Positions 35,418 through 48,780 are shown, numbered from the stretch's first letter. The stretch is 64,000 nucleotides of DNA from Campanula takesimana (GCA_026119855.1 JAOWBW010000087.1:1488001-1552000); one strand, 5' to 3'. Translations and numbers: made by a program. The notes: a model not told the origin generated them from the letters alone.

Positions 35418-38400
35418 TTACCGAGACGAATCGCTGTGGCTACTTCGACTGGAACCGTCTTTCTTCCACATTGCCTCCAGATTTTGAAAGCACTTTAGTG
35501 ATCTCACCTGCATAGGTAATTAACAAGTGATGAAATGTTATCCATTTGCTGTGTTACACTTATGCTGGTCACATCTCAAATAATTATCTCGCTGACAATC
35601 CTCGATTTAGCACATAAATATATTTACACCTCTAGTATAGCAAAATATCATATGGAGCGTAGTGATTAACATGTAGTGCTAGCTCAATATGCCCACTACC
35701 TCAGCCAGTGCAACATGTGAACAACCTAAAATAAGGGCCCAATAAATCCTCAATGCTGGTCAAACTGCCAAAGAGCTCCAGCTCAAACGGCATTAGGTAT
35801 AGCTTTCTATACGGAAGGTCATGGGTTCAATTCCCAAATGGTAAATTTCACTTTCCAAGTGTCGTTACTGTAATCAATTAGGTCATCAACTGATTAAAAA
35901 AAACATTTTTTAAAAGAAAAAACAGTGTGTGTGTGTGTGTGTGTGCGCGCGCGAGAGAGAGAGAGAGAGAGAGACCTTCCAGCGCCGCTTCTGTGAAAGA
36001 TTATTGTAAATAGACTCCAACAGTGGGATTATCTGCTTGAATGTGGGTCTCTTAGCTGGATTCTCACTCCAACACTCCTCGATCAACCTGGTAAAACCAA
36101 GACTTCACATAAACAATTTTTTTTTTTTTTGGACAACATAAGAAGTCTATATCAAGGAAGAAACACCATACAAGAGGTGTATGGGAAGTCCACTAGAAAA
36201 AGAATGCAAGATAAGCGGGAAGTTAAGTGACATTAAAGAGGAAGTGTTTTCATATGAATCTGGAACAAAGTCCAATTCAAATAAAAAGTTCTCTTTGTTC
36301 TTCCAGTCTTACTACTCATATCACACTCCCTAGTTCCGAAAAGATTGTTTTGTTTGACAAGTCAAACTCTTTACGGTTGCTGCATTACGTGTTTGTACCT
36401 TCTTGAATTACACTGTGATTATTACATTATGTAGAAATATTTTATTTTTTTGGTACAAACATTATATAGAAATGGGACCATCAATTAGGATAAACCAAAA
36501 AGAAAAGTTTGACTATCATTTTGAGAAAGAGGGATTAATATTATAAAGTATTAACATTAAGAATATTTATAAATGTGAGAAAGTGGTTTGGACTCGAAAT
36601 GGTGGAATGCTACATACTCCCTCCGTCCCACCACAAGTGAGACTAGAAGTCAATCATTGGTCAACTTGTTTAAACTTTGACTAATAATTTAAATAAAAAT
36701 AATTGTTCCGATTAAAATTTTAAAAATTGATATTCAAAGTATTATAAATGGTGATACAATAATAATTGTTACATTTTCATTAGGATTATTACATTATATT
36801 TAAATTATTAGTCAACGTTTAATCAAGTTGACTACTTATTGACTTCTAGTCTCACTTGTGGTGGGACGGAGGGAGTATGTTTTAGAAATGTTTCAAGGGA
36901 AAAATATAAAAGAGAGAAGAGGGTTGGACAAAAAATGGGGGAATGTAAATAACAGTTAATGAAGTGGACATTGACTCGCGTAGGAGATACTCTAGTCATT
37001 GGAGTGCAGGCATGAAGGTTGCTATAAGCTAGCAGTTGCACATTTTTCTAAAGTTGCGAAGTTATTTCTAATCTGACTCTTGAGAGTTGTCACAAAGGTT
37101 AGAGACTGAAAGGTGGAGCTTAGTAAATAGGAAGTATCTCCAGTGTGAAGGAAAATAAGGGGTTTTCAAGTTCCCCACCTTGTTCTTTATTATAAAATAA
37201 AGGCCAAAATACGTTTACCCCTCTCAAGTAGACCACCAATCCCACTTTGCGCCCCCCGTTTAAAAAGTCAGTCCGTTTGGAACCCAATGTTAAAGTTATC
37301 CCACATAGATAGCACCCTTGTCCTAATGGACGTTAACAGAAATTTGCCATGTGCAGTGCACATAACCATTTATGTGTGCATTTACTTGCCCTTACTTGGT
37401 CAGTCCATCAAAAGAGAAAAAGGAAAACCTCCTCTCAGAATTCCCATAACCCCCTACCCATCCCCATCTCCTTCCCCATCCCTTCCACCTCCACCTTCAC
37501 CCTCCCTTCGACCTCTCCCCTACGAAGCACCACCCTCCATGCCCCTTTCCCGTCATTTTTGTGGCAGCAGAAAAACCTTTTGCAGCTCCAACTATGGCCC
37601 TTCCGACTGAACACTCAACCCCTCTCTCAAATCCACTACCGATTTCCGTCAAACAACGCCGATTCGTCGGAATCATCACTCGAAATGATGTGGTAGCAGA
37701 CGGAAGAGAGGAAACCAAGATTTTGATTCCGAGTTGGAAACCAAAATGATGCCCCTTCCGTCTGAGCACTCAACCCTCTCTCAAATTCACTACCAATTTG
37801 ATTTTGATTTACTTTGGATGTGTAGGATTTCAATTTGTTTTTGATTTGGAAACCCAAATCTTGGTTTGAATTTTCATACTTATGAAACCCAGATTTGGGC
37901 TTGAAATTGAATTTGAATTTGAATTTTAATTTGATTTTTATTTTGATTAAGAGTTTGGAAACCAATTCAGATCTAATTTTTAACGGAAATCAGATTTGAA
38001 AACCAAGATTTAATTTTGCACAAATCTTGATTTTGATTTCGATTTCGATTTTGAATTTTGATATTGATCTTTGATTTTGCTTAATTTGGTTATGAAGGAT
38101 TTTGATTTTACATGGTGGTTCGGTGATGGTGTCATTTTGAGAAGACTTGGGTTAAATTCAAGGTTAAATGACGTTTAAGCCCTTATATTTTTTAAGTTAA
38201 ATGACAAGAATGCCCATCACGTGACAAACATATCACAAAATCTGTTAATTTTTTAACGGCCATATGACGAAGGGTGCAAAGTGGGATGATTTTAAAAATA
38301 AAGTACCTAACAGAGTGACTTTTCAAACGAGGGTACAAGTAGGATTGGTGTATGCTTGATGGGGGCAAACGTATTTTGGGCCTAGTATAAATGTTTCCTA

Positions 38401-41400
38401 ACAAATTGTCTGATTGATCATGCAAGCTGTACATGGCAACCTCACCAAGCTTCATTGCTTTTCTAATCAAGCCTCACTCTCAAATAAATCATAAAGCTTA
38501 CTCCCAGTCACCACTTCTCTACTGACTTCATGAAGTTATAAGCTATCAGATTGTGAAAATTTTGATAGCTCATAACGCAAAGTAGTCTAAAAATGCCTGC
38601 TGGATGTATACTTTATCGCTTAACAGTGCTCTCTGATCTAGATGGTGCCTTGTCATAATCAAAATACAAAAACTAAGAGTGGCAAGCCAACAACAATCAT
38701 TACAACTAGGCTATTCAAATGGTTTCCGTAGGTATGACCACAAATATAATGTACAAAATATTAAGTAGGCCAATTTTAGTAAAATAAGTTACAAGCTTCA
38801 ACATATTCAAGCATCTTCCAGCATAAAGTAAGCAAAGAACAAATGTCATATGCAAAGGAATAACAAGGAAAAAGTATGAAGACTTACGCTTTAAGTCCAT
38901 GAGAGTAGTACTTCAATGGAGCCCTAAAAGGGGGGCGTTCTTTTGCAGCATGGGCTTTGAGGACCTCATTTTCATTCTTGGCTGGAAACGGGGGGCAGCC
39001 TTCAATCATCTTTAGTAGAGCACACAGCAAAATGTCAACTTAATAAATCATGAGTTATGGCCAACAAAATTTGTGAAAGATCTACACCCCTGAATCAATC
39101 ATGGGTCAAGAAATATTTACGGGTTTTGGGTACCTATTTAGCTGAAGAATGGAAGGTAAGAAAGATTTACCTCTTGTAAAACTAAAGCAAATGAGAAGAC
39201 ATCCACTTTGGTGCCGTATTCTTCATTTCTGAAGACCTCTGGAGCCACATATCGACCTGTGCAGATACAACGAAACAAATGTCACAAAAGAATTAAGATA
39301 TCATGCAACATATACACCCAAGCTATGAATAATGCAACGTACTCGTTAGTACAATATAACACAGTGTAATTACCCAAATTTTTACAAATAATGCAACGTA
39401 CTAACATTGACCATGACGGCGATAATTAAAATAATGGAACTGCCAACATGGCAGCGCCAAGTTAACAAAGTTAAAGTCAGCACCAACATGAGGCTGGCAT
39501 GGCACTGCCAAGTAGACACTTACATTAGTTTATAAACGCCGTAATGGCCCACCGCACGTTAATATGTTGCATTATTAGTAAATTGTAACTCATCTAGAAA
39601 GTATGTTGTACGTAGTTGTCACTAACGAGTATGTGGCATTATTTGTAGCAAAATTTGGAAATGTAAATTGCTAGCCCGCAAAAGAAATAAATACTCCTTT
39701 TCTAGCTAAATTGAATTTTGATAAATTATTATGCAGTTTCCAAGGACTCAAAATTCTCTCCAAAAAGCAGCAAAAACTCACAAGTCGTTTCTTCGTAGGT
39801 CAGAGGCATGTCCTCTTTAATTCTTTTGGTAACTTTTAGCAGCTCGCTGACTCCAAAATCAGCAACTTTAAGGTGCCCAGTATCATCCCGCAGTATATTT
39901 CTGTTTTCTTACTCGCAAAACAAGAAAACTTTTATTCAAGATTACAAATATATGACCTGCCAAACCATTGTCTACATCATAAAATCAAAAGGGGAAAACC
40001 AGAATAAATAAGAAACTTACGAAGGCTCAAGATCCCGGTGAATGATTAAGTCCGGTTTATGTTCATGCAAATAGTTCATTCCCCTGCAAAATTGTGAAAA
40101 GCATTACACATCGATCTCATAAGCTCGTGGCTGCGTCATTGACGATAATATACATCGCAAGATTTGGACGTTTTCAAGGAGTATGAAGATTCATACTTTA
40201 TCAAATAAATGATACCTAACTCCTTAAATTTATCAAAATTCAAATGATCAACAGAGACGCTGATCAGAGGGGTACTGATTTTTCTTTAATATTAAATTAT
40301 ACCATTAATGTAACAACCCAATTTTCCCACAACATATCTTGCAGTGCGTACCCCAATGACAATACAGATTGCATTTAAAAGAAATTTCCAATGAATGGCT
40401 ACTAAAATTTGAAATCGGCATGGCTTACAACAAACTTGGATTATTGAACTCGCATCAGCCTATTAACAAGCCATGGACTTCAATCTTCATCATTTGGGTA
40501 ATTGGACTTAACTTCCATAGTCAAAATAGTCACTCAATTCAATATCATGAGATTTTGGACGATGTATAGGAGAAAGACCTAAATGCACCAAATATTTGGC
40601 CGGCTTCTTAATGGTTTTATTTAGGTTATTTCCATTTTATTTTTATTATTTTTTGAGATTAGAAGATTTCTTGGGACAGAAATTACAAAGGTTAGAAGAA
40701 ACATGTTCTCTTAATAGCAAACTAAAAGAGGAAAAAAATAATGGGAAATTACAAAGCAAACTATCAAAACAACATAATCCAAACAAACTAACTTAAAGCA
40801 GCTCTCCAATCCCTACACAAGTCAGTCATAGATAATACTCGAAAAGTCCAAATCTTTCGCCTACAAGGAAGCAAGGAACACGATCCTCTCCTTAAGTAAA
40901 ACAAAAGATAATGATCTATTCTCGAAAATTCTGGCATTCTATTCAAATCCATTTACACCACAACATAACAGCACAGTGCCATCATCTACTAGCATATCTA
41001 TCATTTCTAATACCTATAATAGAATTGAATTCAATGAAACCGTTCACTGTAGAATGAAGCAATCCAGCTCTACTTCAATATAGAGAACAACTCACACCAA
41101 AGTCTCCAAGGAACTAAACAACGGAATAAGAGGTGATAATGAGATTCGCTTTGACTATGTCACATCACACAAATTTCCAGGGACAAAGCCTTGTGAGGGC
41201 GTCACCGTTGTCGGAGATCATAAGTGTTCAGACGATTAACCGTTAAGACCATGCAAAAGTTTACAATTTTGGAGGAAACTTTTGACTTCCAAATAAAATC
41301 ATGCAGCAACTACAAATCCTTGGTCCCAAAATGATTTGGGGTCAAGTAACATGAGTCGTCCATGAAAAGAGGTGAGGAAAAAAATGAGAAGGGTAAAAAA

Positions 41401-44400
41401 TGAAAAATAAATTTTTACTGACGCATCTTTTGTGAGATAAAATGGTGGCCTTAGTGTCGATTTAGGCTTATGTGTATGGTGCCTTCCGAGAGCTATCGCG
41501 GAATGTTTTGAAGAGTGATTGGGTCGCTGCTGACGTTTAATTGTGGCATCATTTTTCTGTATTTTTTATTTCCTTTCTAGATGAACCCCTAGTCTATCCT
41601 ATGCACATAGATCTTAATATAATACATCACCATCATAACCCTCAATGAATCACATAAAACTCTATAAGCACTTCTAGTCTTCTAAAGTTGGCTCATAATA
41701 ATTAGATTAATGTCCATCCTGGAAAACCTATAGGTATGTGCATGAATATGTTGGAAATTTTACTTTTTATGATATCACTTTAAGCGATCTTTACCATAAT
41801 ACACAAGTTGGAACATGACAAGCGCAAGTCACTAGTCTAAGCAAGATTCTGATAAGACAGGGAAAGAAGTCCAGTGTGTGTACACACGCACGTGTATATA
41901 CAACTTCAATTGTATGTGGACAATATTCATGATATTCATTATATAATTTGAATCAATCAAAGACAAGAGTAAAGATACAACTGATGATAGAATCTAACAT
42001 GAAGCTACTGGACAGACAAAATCTCTTCTAAGTAGAAGTAAAGCCATGGCATCTGCATTTGGACGGACAATATCGCTTTAGGTAAAAGTAAAGCAAAAAT
42101 ATATCTTGAAAATGCAAAAGACAAGTACCTAGCTATATCCATTGCAAATCTCACAGCTGTTGTTGGTTTCAAAGGGCCTTTTCGTTTCAAAAATGCACGA
42201 AGGTCACCCTGCAACATAGATAGCGTTTGATATCACAAAAACTAACAGAGAAACATAGATTATGGCCAAAAGTCCACACTTGAAACGCAATACAAGCAAA
42301 TCATAGTTCCACACTGCTTAAGATTTTATTCTTCTTTCTATGAGGGTGTGAGGAGAAGGAAACGTCCTACTAATGCAACACTACACAAAAGTGTTTCTTC
42401 AACATGAACTCTGAAGACGTTGCCCATCACATCAACAATCACCCAACACTGAACCAGTAAATATGAATATTCTGTTATACATTTGATTCATCAAAGTCAG
42501 ATCATTACCACATTTTAGCTCATGTGAAGCATACCCTTTATATTAAACATGGTTGAAATTTTTTTGAGATCTACCAACTCAGTTGACTCTTATGTTTGAC
42601 TATCGTTTTTGTATTAAATAAGCCTAGCTTTATGGTTTACACAATCCAGAGTTTAAAACGTAAGAACAACATCAATTACAAGGAATTACATGTATGCCGT
42701 AGGAAAGAAAAACAGAACGCAGCCTGCACCCTAATAATGAGAAAATAATCATCACTCATTATCAGTACATGGCTTAAACAGAGATCATGTTATTTGAAAC
42801 CAAAAGTTAATGTTGTAAACTTGAATATGGCAAGTTGTAAACTACTCCCTCCTTCCCAAACCTTTTTGGGATGTCCAAAAAAGACTGTCCTTTTACAAAA
42901 CTTTCCATTTTAGGCATAGAAATTAACCCCATGTCGAATAGTCTCCTCCATAGTGGGGCCAACCTTTTAGGCATAGAAAGTTCACATTATTGCCCTTGTT
43001 GAATACTCCTCCATAGCGGACCAAACTTTTAATAAGAGAGTCAAATTTTCTAACCAAAAACTGTGTTCGGTCAAAGGACTCTTATTTTGGGACGGAGGAA
43101 GACAAAGTAAGTATCAACAAATGTTGAAGCAAGACGTAGATCTTCAGTTGAGGTTGCCAATGCTCCTCCTTAAAGTAAGTACTAGTTCATCAACAAATTA
43201 TTAAGATGACTCGCGAGCCACTTCTACCCATCTACTACAATTTTGTGGTGCTTGACTGCTTTTCATGTTGTTGGGCTGCCAGTCATAACGACAAAGTGGC
43301 TTGAATCCCTTACTTTGCCCATGCATAATTGTTGGAACAATTTATTAATATACTCTTCTCAGGAATAGAAAAGGCAGAAAGGAAGTGAATAACATGTCAT
43401 TTAGCATGCATTATTAAAAAGAAAATTGAACCAAAGAAAATAAGAAACTGCATTAACGGTGCTCAATAGCATAGAAGATAAAGCCAAAACATGAAATTCT
43501 TTTCTTTCTTTCTTTTTTCTTTTTTTTTTTTTTTTTGAAAGAGAGCACGAAATTTTTAGAAATATAGAATGTGGAAGTTTAAAGCTATAATCATGGCAAC
43601 GGAAGAGAGGAAGACCTTTGGTAAATATTCAGTGACAATCATCATAGGACTACTTTGAGTAACAGCCCCCAAAAACTGTACTACATTTGGGTGCCGTATC
43701 ATTTGAAACAGCTCAAGCTCATCCCTGAATGCCCTCCTGTGAAGAAAATAACTGTTTTCATGAACACAAATTGAAACCACTAGACTGAGGAGGAAACACA
43801 ACAAATTGAATTAATCACCCACACTTTCTCCTCATCATTAAAAACTTCATCCCCTAGCTTTTTAACCGCAACTTTTGTTCCACGCCATGAAGCTATACGG
43901 AAGGTTCCCTGACATGAGTTTCAATATGACAAAATTAGAAGAGTAATACACTTTCAACTCGAGATGTACAACCACATATAACAAGTCAAATCAACAAAAG
44001 CATACAATAACATGTGGGATATTTTCAAGGTCAATTGAAAATATATACATGATTACTACAGAAATCAGACAAATTCTCGGTCCATACTGATGACACTTGG
44101 AAATTAAGTCATCTAATCAGCATAAATTTTCAAAGACACACATAACGTCCCTCGAGTGTCAACTCATAAGACAGGTACTAAATTCATCTTTTGCAACTAA
44201 CATATTCCAATGAACAATTTCAATACTATAGGATACCATGGATGCTCATGCATATGTGCTACTAAACTTGCTTAAGATTCAACACCCTTTGAAAAGGCAA
44301 GACGGGCATTCTTTAGGGACATGAGTAGTAGAAATATTAGTTAGATAATGGTTGATTATTTTATAAAGGTGGAGGGTATTGTTAGCAAAACCACAAATAA

Positions 44401-47400
44401 AAAAAATAATTAGGAAGGTTTTGATAAAAGTAGGGTCATAGCATAAACATGAATCGCTTATGACAACTAAACACAATCAACGATTACGAACCCCATAACA
44501 GATTTTAATCCTCTACAAACGAGATGGTGAAACCTTCAATAACACCTTTAGGAGGAAAGAGATGAAGCAAGAAAACAGAATATAATGTATTCAAGGTTAA
44601 TGAAAAAAGTAAGTCACCTTAGTTATGTCAACACTGTTTGTGAAATCAAGTTCCTTTGGATCGATTTCATATTCGGGAACATCACGAGCATTCTTGACAT
44701 GCATGGTAGCCATCTAAGTGTTCGCAAGATTAGGGGGAAAATTAATCTTTCCAATATAATCCAATAGCTAGGTCAATATGCAAATGAGAATAACGTATAT
44801 AATGCAAAACAAACCCACGACTTACCAGAGGTTTGGCATCGTGTCTCTCCAAAAGATTGATCATATCATGGTTCTTATAATGTATTGCATCTGCAAGAGG
44901 CTTTTAAAGCCACATCAAATTCAAATGAGAAGTCAAATGGCAAAGGAAGAAAACTGTTCTTGCAGAAGACATATTTAAGACTTTGCTGACATTGATGCCA
45001 AAAATCAGTATTTGATAAGAAAAGTAAAATCATCAAACAACAACTTAGCCACAAGGAGTACTTTCTTTGAAAAATAGTGTAAGAAAATCAAATATGATCA
45101 TTATTGTATCTCAACCTTGAAAACTAAATCTGTCAAGTAATATTCCAATCAAATAGTTAAGACTTACATCCCACATGGCTTACACTCGTGGGAAGAGGAA
45201 ACTTGGATAGAAGTGCTCAATGATGTCAATGCCAAACAGTATGAATTGGTTACCTCATCAAAACATATCAATGTAATGGCAGTGCTTTAAATAATGGTGG
45301 CAATTTATTACCCATGGGTTACCCATTGATTTTTTTTTAATGCTTCAGACCATTGTACAAAGCATAATTTTAATAAAATGTACAAAAGTTTAAAGAATGT
45401 GTAATTACTAATGGATAACACCCTGGATAACATTTCCACCCCTAGCTTTAAATGAAAGACAACGCCCAAGCAACCAACTTGAATGAGCTGTGCTCCATGC
45501 ACTCAGGTATACAAGTGCACTATACACCGTAAGCACATAAAGATAGCGAAGACTAGCTAGACTGGAGACAGTCATCAGTAATTTATTTATTTTTTATTGA
45601 AAATGAAGAGTAGAAGAGGAACAAAGTCCTGGGGGGGGTTAACTAAAATCACACCGACCATACTCATGGAATGGCTACCTACAACAACTGGATCCGCACT
45701 AACAACTACTTTACTATGGATGAGCTCGATATTAGCTTTCACAGGGTTGGCAAGGACAGTCTTCGACATTTTCAACCAAATGATATATAGTCTCCGCACT
45801 CTTGATGATTTGAATACCTCAGGAGGAGCCCATTTCATGTATAATGTTTCAAGGTCTTCCTTCACAAGCCATGGCTAGCCCTTATTTAATGGCCTTCAAT
45901 CTACAGCCACAACTAATAATTAACTTAAAACCTTGAACCCTCATTCCATATGGCATCTCTTAGTATGCCAATAATAGTATGTAGTTGAGTTCCCTCCTTC
46001 TCTGAGGTTGGCATCTAGGTTCAACTTCTACTTGATGACATACATGAGTGAAGAGATGCGGTATATCCATCATAGAAAAAGATCAAGGTGCCTAGTAAAT
46101 GGCTGATACTCCTAAAGGCTTGTTGGGTGCACATGAATGGATATCGAGGAGAAATGACTTATCCATTCTCAGGTAATGGGTAAGTGATACCCACCTCTCG
46201 CGGTGGGATTTGGATACCTGTGAATAATGGGTATTTAATGCCTACAGATAACAAATACCTAAACCCTTATTCCGTGAACGCATATACCAAATATATGTAT
46301 CTATTACCTGGGAATAACATACCCATTCCCCCCCCCCTACATTCTCATGTAAGAAACAAGTCCTAAAGATAAAGATAGCCGATATTGAAGGTCGCCTATA
46401 CTCCTGAAATGTTGCTAGCAATAGACGCCATCAATCTCTGGACACTGAAAAAATATGAATGTGGAGCTCAAAATCCAGACAACACCATGTGTTCATTCCA
46501 AAGATGGATGTGCAATGGTACAACTCACATGTAAATGAAAAATTTTATTAATTACAAGGTAGTGGATGTGGGTTGTCTTTACAAAGCTAAAGTTAACCCT
46601 GCTCTGCCCATGTGTAATACCACAATAGCTCCCGTGAACCCAGTTTTCTACATATTATGGTTACATGGTTTCAGAAATGTGCGAAAGCTTAAAGTCAATC
46701 ATATCAACATCTTTTCACGATGAGTCCATCATATGAAGTAAAAGCCACCCCAGCATGAAGCAAATGACATGTCCTTTTAAGTCGATCAATAATCAGGTCG
46801 TTGGTCACCTATAATATGAGCTCATGCATCATACCAGTGGCGGAGCCAGGAAATTTAATCAATGGGGGCAAAATGAATTCTAGTGTACTTTTTTCCTTTG
46901 AATCAAGGGGTGCAGGTTAAAAAAAATAATTACACTAAACCCCCATAATTTCGAAAATTTTGCACTAGTCAAAAAAAAATGTTCAAACCAATGGGGGCAA
47001 TTGCCCCCTTTACACCCTTCCTAGCTATGCCTCTGCATCATACCACATGTTCTTCAGAGGTTCTCTTTTCAGAATTCTTTCCCTATCAGATGAAAGGTAT
47101 ATTCTTGTCCTACGGCTCCTAGGTATATCCAAGCTACATAGCTAATTTAGGCCACCAAACATTACCCCATGGATTCCCTGTTAGTACAATCACAAAGTAC
47201 TTAAATTTTCATGAGCCTATTGGATGACTGCCCATTGGAGTGTTACAAGAAATGCATTCGATGGCCCCTCACGGAGTACCACATGAATGCCATTCGTTGA
47301 CAATTTTTGGCAGCAGATGCAGTCTTTATTATCATTGTCCCACTACTTCAGGTGACCCTCTCAAAAGTGTCCCTTAGTGAGGGGGTCTTAGGTAATGTAT

Positions 47401-48363
47401 CCACATCCTGGGATGTGGGGAACACTTCCACTAGTCATCTTGTAAGTGTATCAATCAAACATATTGTCAACAGACAGATAAAACAACTGTATTTTTCCAT
47501 TGGTTCCCATTCCACACTTGCAGTGAGAAAATCTGAGCAACGGAGGATCATACGAGGAAAAAAACAGGCTCGTTTATGAGACCGACAATATCTTCCTCAA
47601 GCTTCACAAGAAAATATAGATATTTTGCAGGATTGTAAGCATCCCTTTCAAATTTCATTCAACCTCACCTTATCACATCTAAAAACTGAAACTTAGCTTC
47701 TATCTACATACACATATTAAAATCAAATTCATGGATTATCAATCAATCAAAAATTCATAGTAACATACACCTTCTTTCTCAAAACAAAAGACGAACATCA
47801 GACTTATTCAAAGTGAATTAATCTATTTTAAATCGATCTTTGATGTGGATTCACTTTGGTATTTAAAAACCATGGGATGCATAATGATTAAACCCTTTGT
47901 CTACAACAACTTAAAACAATGTAAAACATGAATCCAAAAGATGCTCAATTTGACTTTGAAAAGTCAAAATTAAAATTTCTTGAGGGAGTAAAACGAAAAT
48001 CATCATAAGTGTGAGTTGGATTACCGTGCTACCCCAACGGTCTTTTGGATCAACTTCAGCGCCACGTTGAAGCAATAATTCAGCAACATCACTGTACCCT
48101 TGGCAAGCAGCAACATGCAAGGCGGTCCGATTATCAATATCCCTAAAATTGGCATCAACACCAGAATCCAAAAGGTCATTCAAACCCTCCAAATCACGTT
48201 CATTTGCCAGATACATCAACCTAACCCGTGGATCAATTTCATATTCATCAGCACCACCACCGTCGTCCTCCTCCCTAACGCAATCAACAGCGTCGGTTAT
48301 CGTCTCCGGCGCTAGTGATGATTGCCGGCCGAGCGGGAACCTCACCGGTGCGCTTGACTCCAT
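35418..48363 (-). CDS. Integrin-linked-kinase-like ankyrin/Raf-like protein kinase (ILK4/5 type)
   Basis: Twelve coding exons, complement: 48025-48363, 44826-44900, 44618-44713, 43823-43908, 43616-43736, 42129-42208, 40021-40083, 39782-39900, 39171-39256, 38888-39009, 35976-36087, 35418-35507. The sum is 1389 nt (462 residues plus TAA). All introns read GT...AG and all phases agree. Ankyrin repeats occupy about 44-135. In the kinase domain (about 165-425) the ATP lysine is in VAVKK (K186), the catalytic loop is HRDLEPSN (281-288) with Glu285 in place of the usual Lys, DFG is 301-303 and APE is 331-333. A Ser-rich tail follows WKVRS. Length and motifs match plant integrin-linked kinases, Raf-like MAPKKK group (about 460 residues, Arabidopsis At4g18950-like). 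These are cytosolic or membrane-associated Ser/Thr kinases linked to stress, ion-transport and stomatal signalling. The glycine-rich loop is weak (KGTFRIASWRG), as in relatives. Start: the ATG follows an untranslated A/C-rich leader. Nearest-member assignment is from memory of the family. Confidence 0.95.
35773..35903 (+). mobile_element. tRNA-derived SINE
   Basis: It begins GAGCTCCAGCTCAAACGG. A-box-like AGCTCAAACGG lies at 35780-35790 and B-box GGTTCAATTCC at 35824-35834. The end is a short A run (35895-35903). Plant SINEs commonly open with this GAG..CCAGCTCAARYGG form. It lies antisense in the last intron of the kinase gene. TSD not resolved. Confidence 0.7.
35925..35974. repeat. Compound GT/GC/GA microsatellite
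   Basis: (GT)n, then GCGCGCGC, then (GA)n. It ends exactly at the exon 11 splice donor of the minus-strand kinase gene. Confidence 0.95.
36324..36535. mobile_element. Degraded Stowaway-like MITE in intron 10
   Basis: CTCCCTAGTTCCGAAAAGATTG...TTTGACAAGTCAAACT faces AGTTTGACTATCATTTTGAGAAAGAGGGA. The ends have diverged. Confidence 0.55.
36617..36875. mobile_element. Stowaway-type MITE in intron 10
   Basis: TIRs CTCCCTCCGTCCCACCACAAGT.../...ACTTGTGGTGGGACGGAGGGAG extend about 40 bp almost perfectly, with TA on both sides. Confidence 0.93.
37202..38382. mobile_element. MULE in intron 10 with gene-like interior
   Basis: Inverted ends GGCCAAAATACGTTTACCCC / ATGGGGGCAAACGTATTTTGGGCC, with longer arms containing CCAATCCCACTT and GTTTAAAAAGTCA-like segments. 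Flanks TAAAATAAA and TAGTATAAA match at 7 of 9. The interior 37427-37800 is C-rich and contains a repeat of about 45 bp (CACTCAACCCCTCTCTCAAA near 37610, again near 37768), followed by a TTGATTTTGATTT-rich tract. It resembles a Pack-MULE with captured 5'-gene sequence, but the donor is not identified. Confidence 0.75.
40084..42128 (-). other. Intron 6 of the kinase gene (2.0 kb)
   Basis: Short frames without domains. At 41318-41360 a CCAAAATGATTTGGGGTCAAGT segment resembles the conserved tail of RTE-type LINEs and related SINEs. This is a weak resemblance from memory. Confidence 0.4.
42845..43101. mobile_element. Stowaway-type MITE in intron 5
   Basis: CTCCCTCCTTCCCAAACCTTTTTGGG... faces ...GACTCTTATTTTGGGACGGAGGAAG. 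TA on the left; the right end has changed. Confidence 0.75.
44901..48024 (-). other. Intron 1 of the kinase gene (3.1 kb)
   Basis: Contains the hAT MITE at 46835-47035. Frames of up to 93 codons on both strands at 45587-45878 have no recognised domain. A sequence at 46300-46340 with a C run and nearby ATACC/GGGTA repeats is unassigned. No additional exon is needed to complete the protein. Confidence 0.7.
46835..47035. mobile_element. hAT-type MITE, TSD CATCATAC
   Basis: TIRs CAGTGGCGGAGCCAGGAAAT.../...CCTAGCTATGCCTCTG, with TSD at 46827-46834 and 47036-47043. Same family as 22012-22226. Confidence 0.92.
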
Positions 48364-48780
48364 TGCTGATCAAATTAACAAATTGAATTGCAACAACAGA
48401 GAATTGGGATTTTTGAGAGTGAGGGTTTTGGGATTTGTCGTTGAGATTTTGGTAAAGACGTTGACAATTAAGCCGTTTGGACAGCTGGGATGTAGCGAGC
48501 GCGTGAGCTTCAGGAGTCGTCTGTGTGTGAGTGAGAAAAGTTACGCGCTTAGGTACGCGCTTACGCCAGAGGATAATGGCTGGTTTGTTATTGGTGGATG
48601 AGAACTAGGAACATGCCTTGAAAATGATGAGAGCAGATGCTGGAAAATTGGAGTTACGCAACGCTGGCGAATGACGCCTATTTTTAATTATTTTTTGAAA
48701 GTTGATGCCGATACTCTATTTTTATCCATGGTATTTAGAAATATGGTGGTCTCTCAAGACAACACCAATTTTATTTTCAT
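48364..48780 (-). promoter_or_regulatory. 5' leader and probable promoter region of the kinase gene
   Basis: Upstream of the ATG (minus sense) lies a C/A-rich stretch with CAAAACCCTCACTCTCAAAAA, typical of plant 5' UTRs, then a more GC-rich segment (GCGCGTAACTTTTC, CACGCGCTCGC). No TATA box is evident. The hAT-like element at 48781 marks the practical limit. Confidence 0.5.

Larger units (their letters stand above)
35508..35975 (-). other. Last intron, with SINE and microsatellite at the donor
   Basis: The donor GTCTCTCTCT... at 35975 is itself the end of a GA/GC/GT microsatellite (35925-35974, plus strand). The intron also holds the SINE at 35773-35903. Confidence 0.9.

Noticed and set aside
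45587..45878. Overlapping frames of about 92 codons on both strands in kinase intron 1
   Set aside because: No recognised domain, no splice link to the gene, and the protein is complete without them.
48149..48601. Plus-strand frame of 150 codons
   Set aside because: Antisense to kinase exon 1 and its leader. No domain, and exon 1 on the minus strand is clearly coding.
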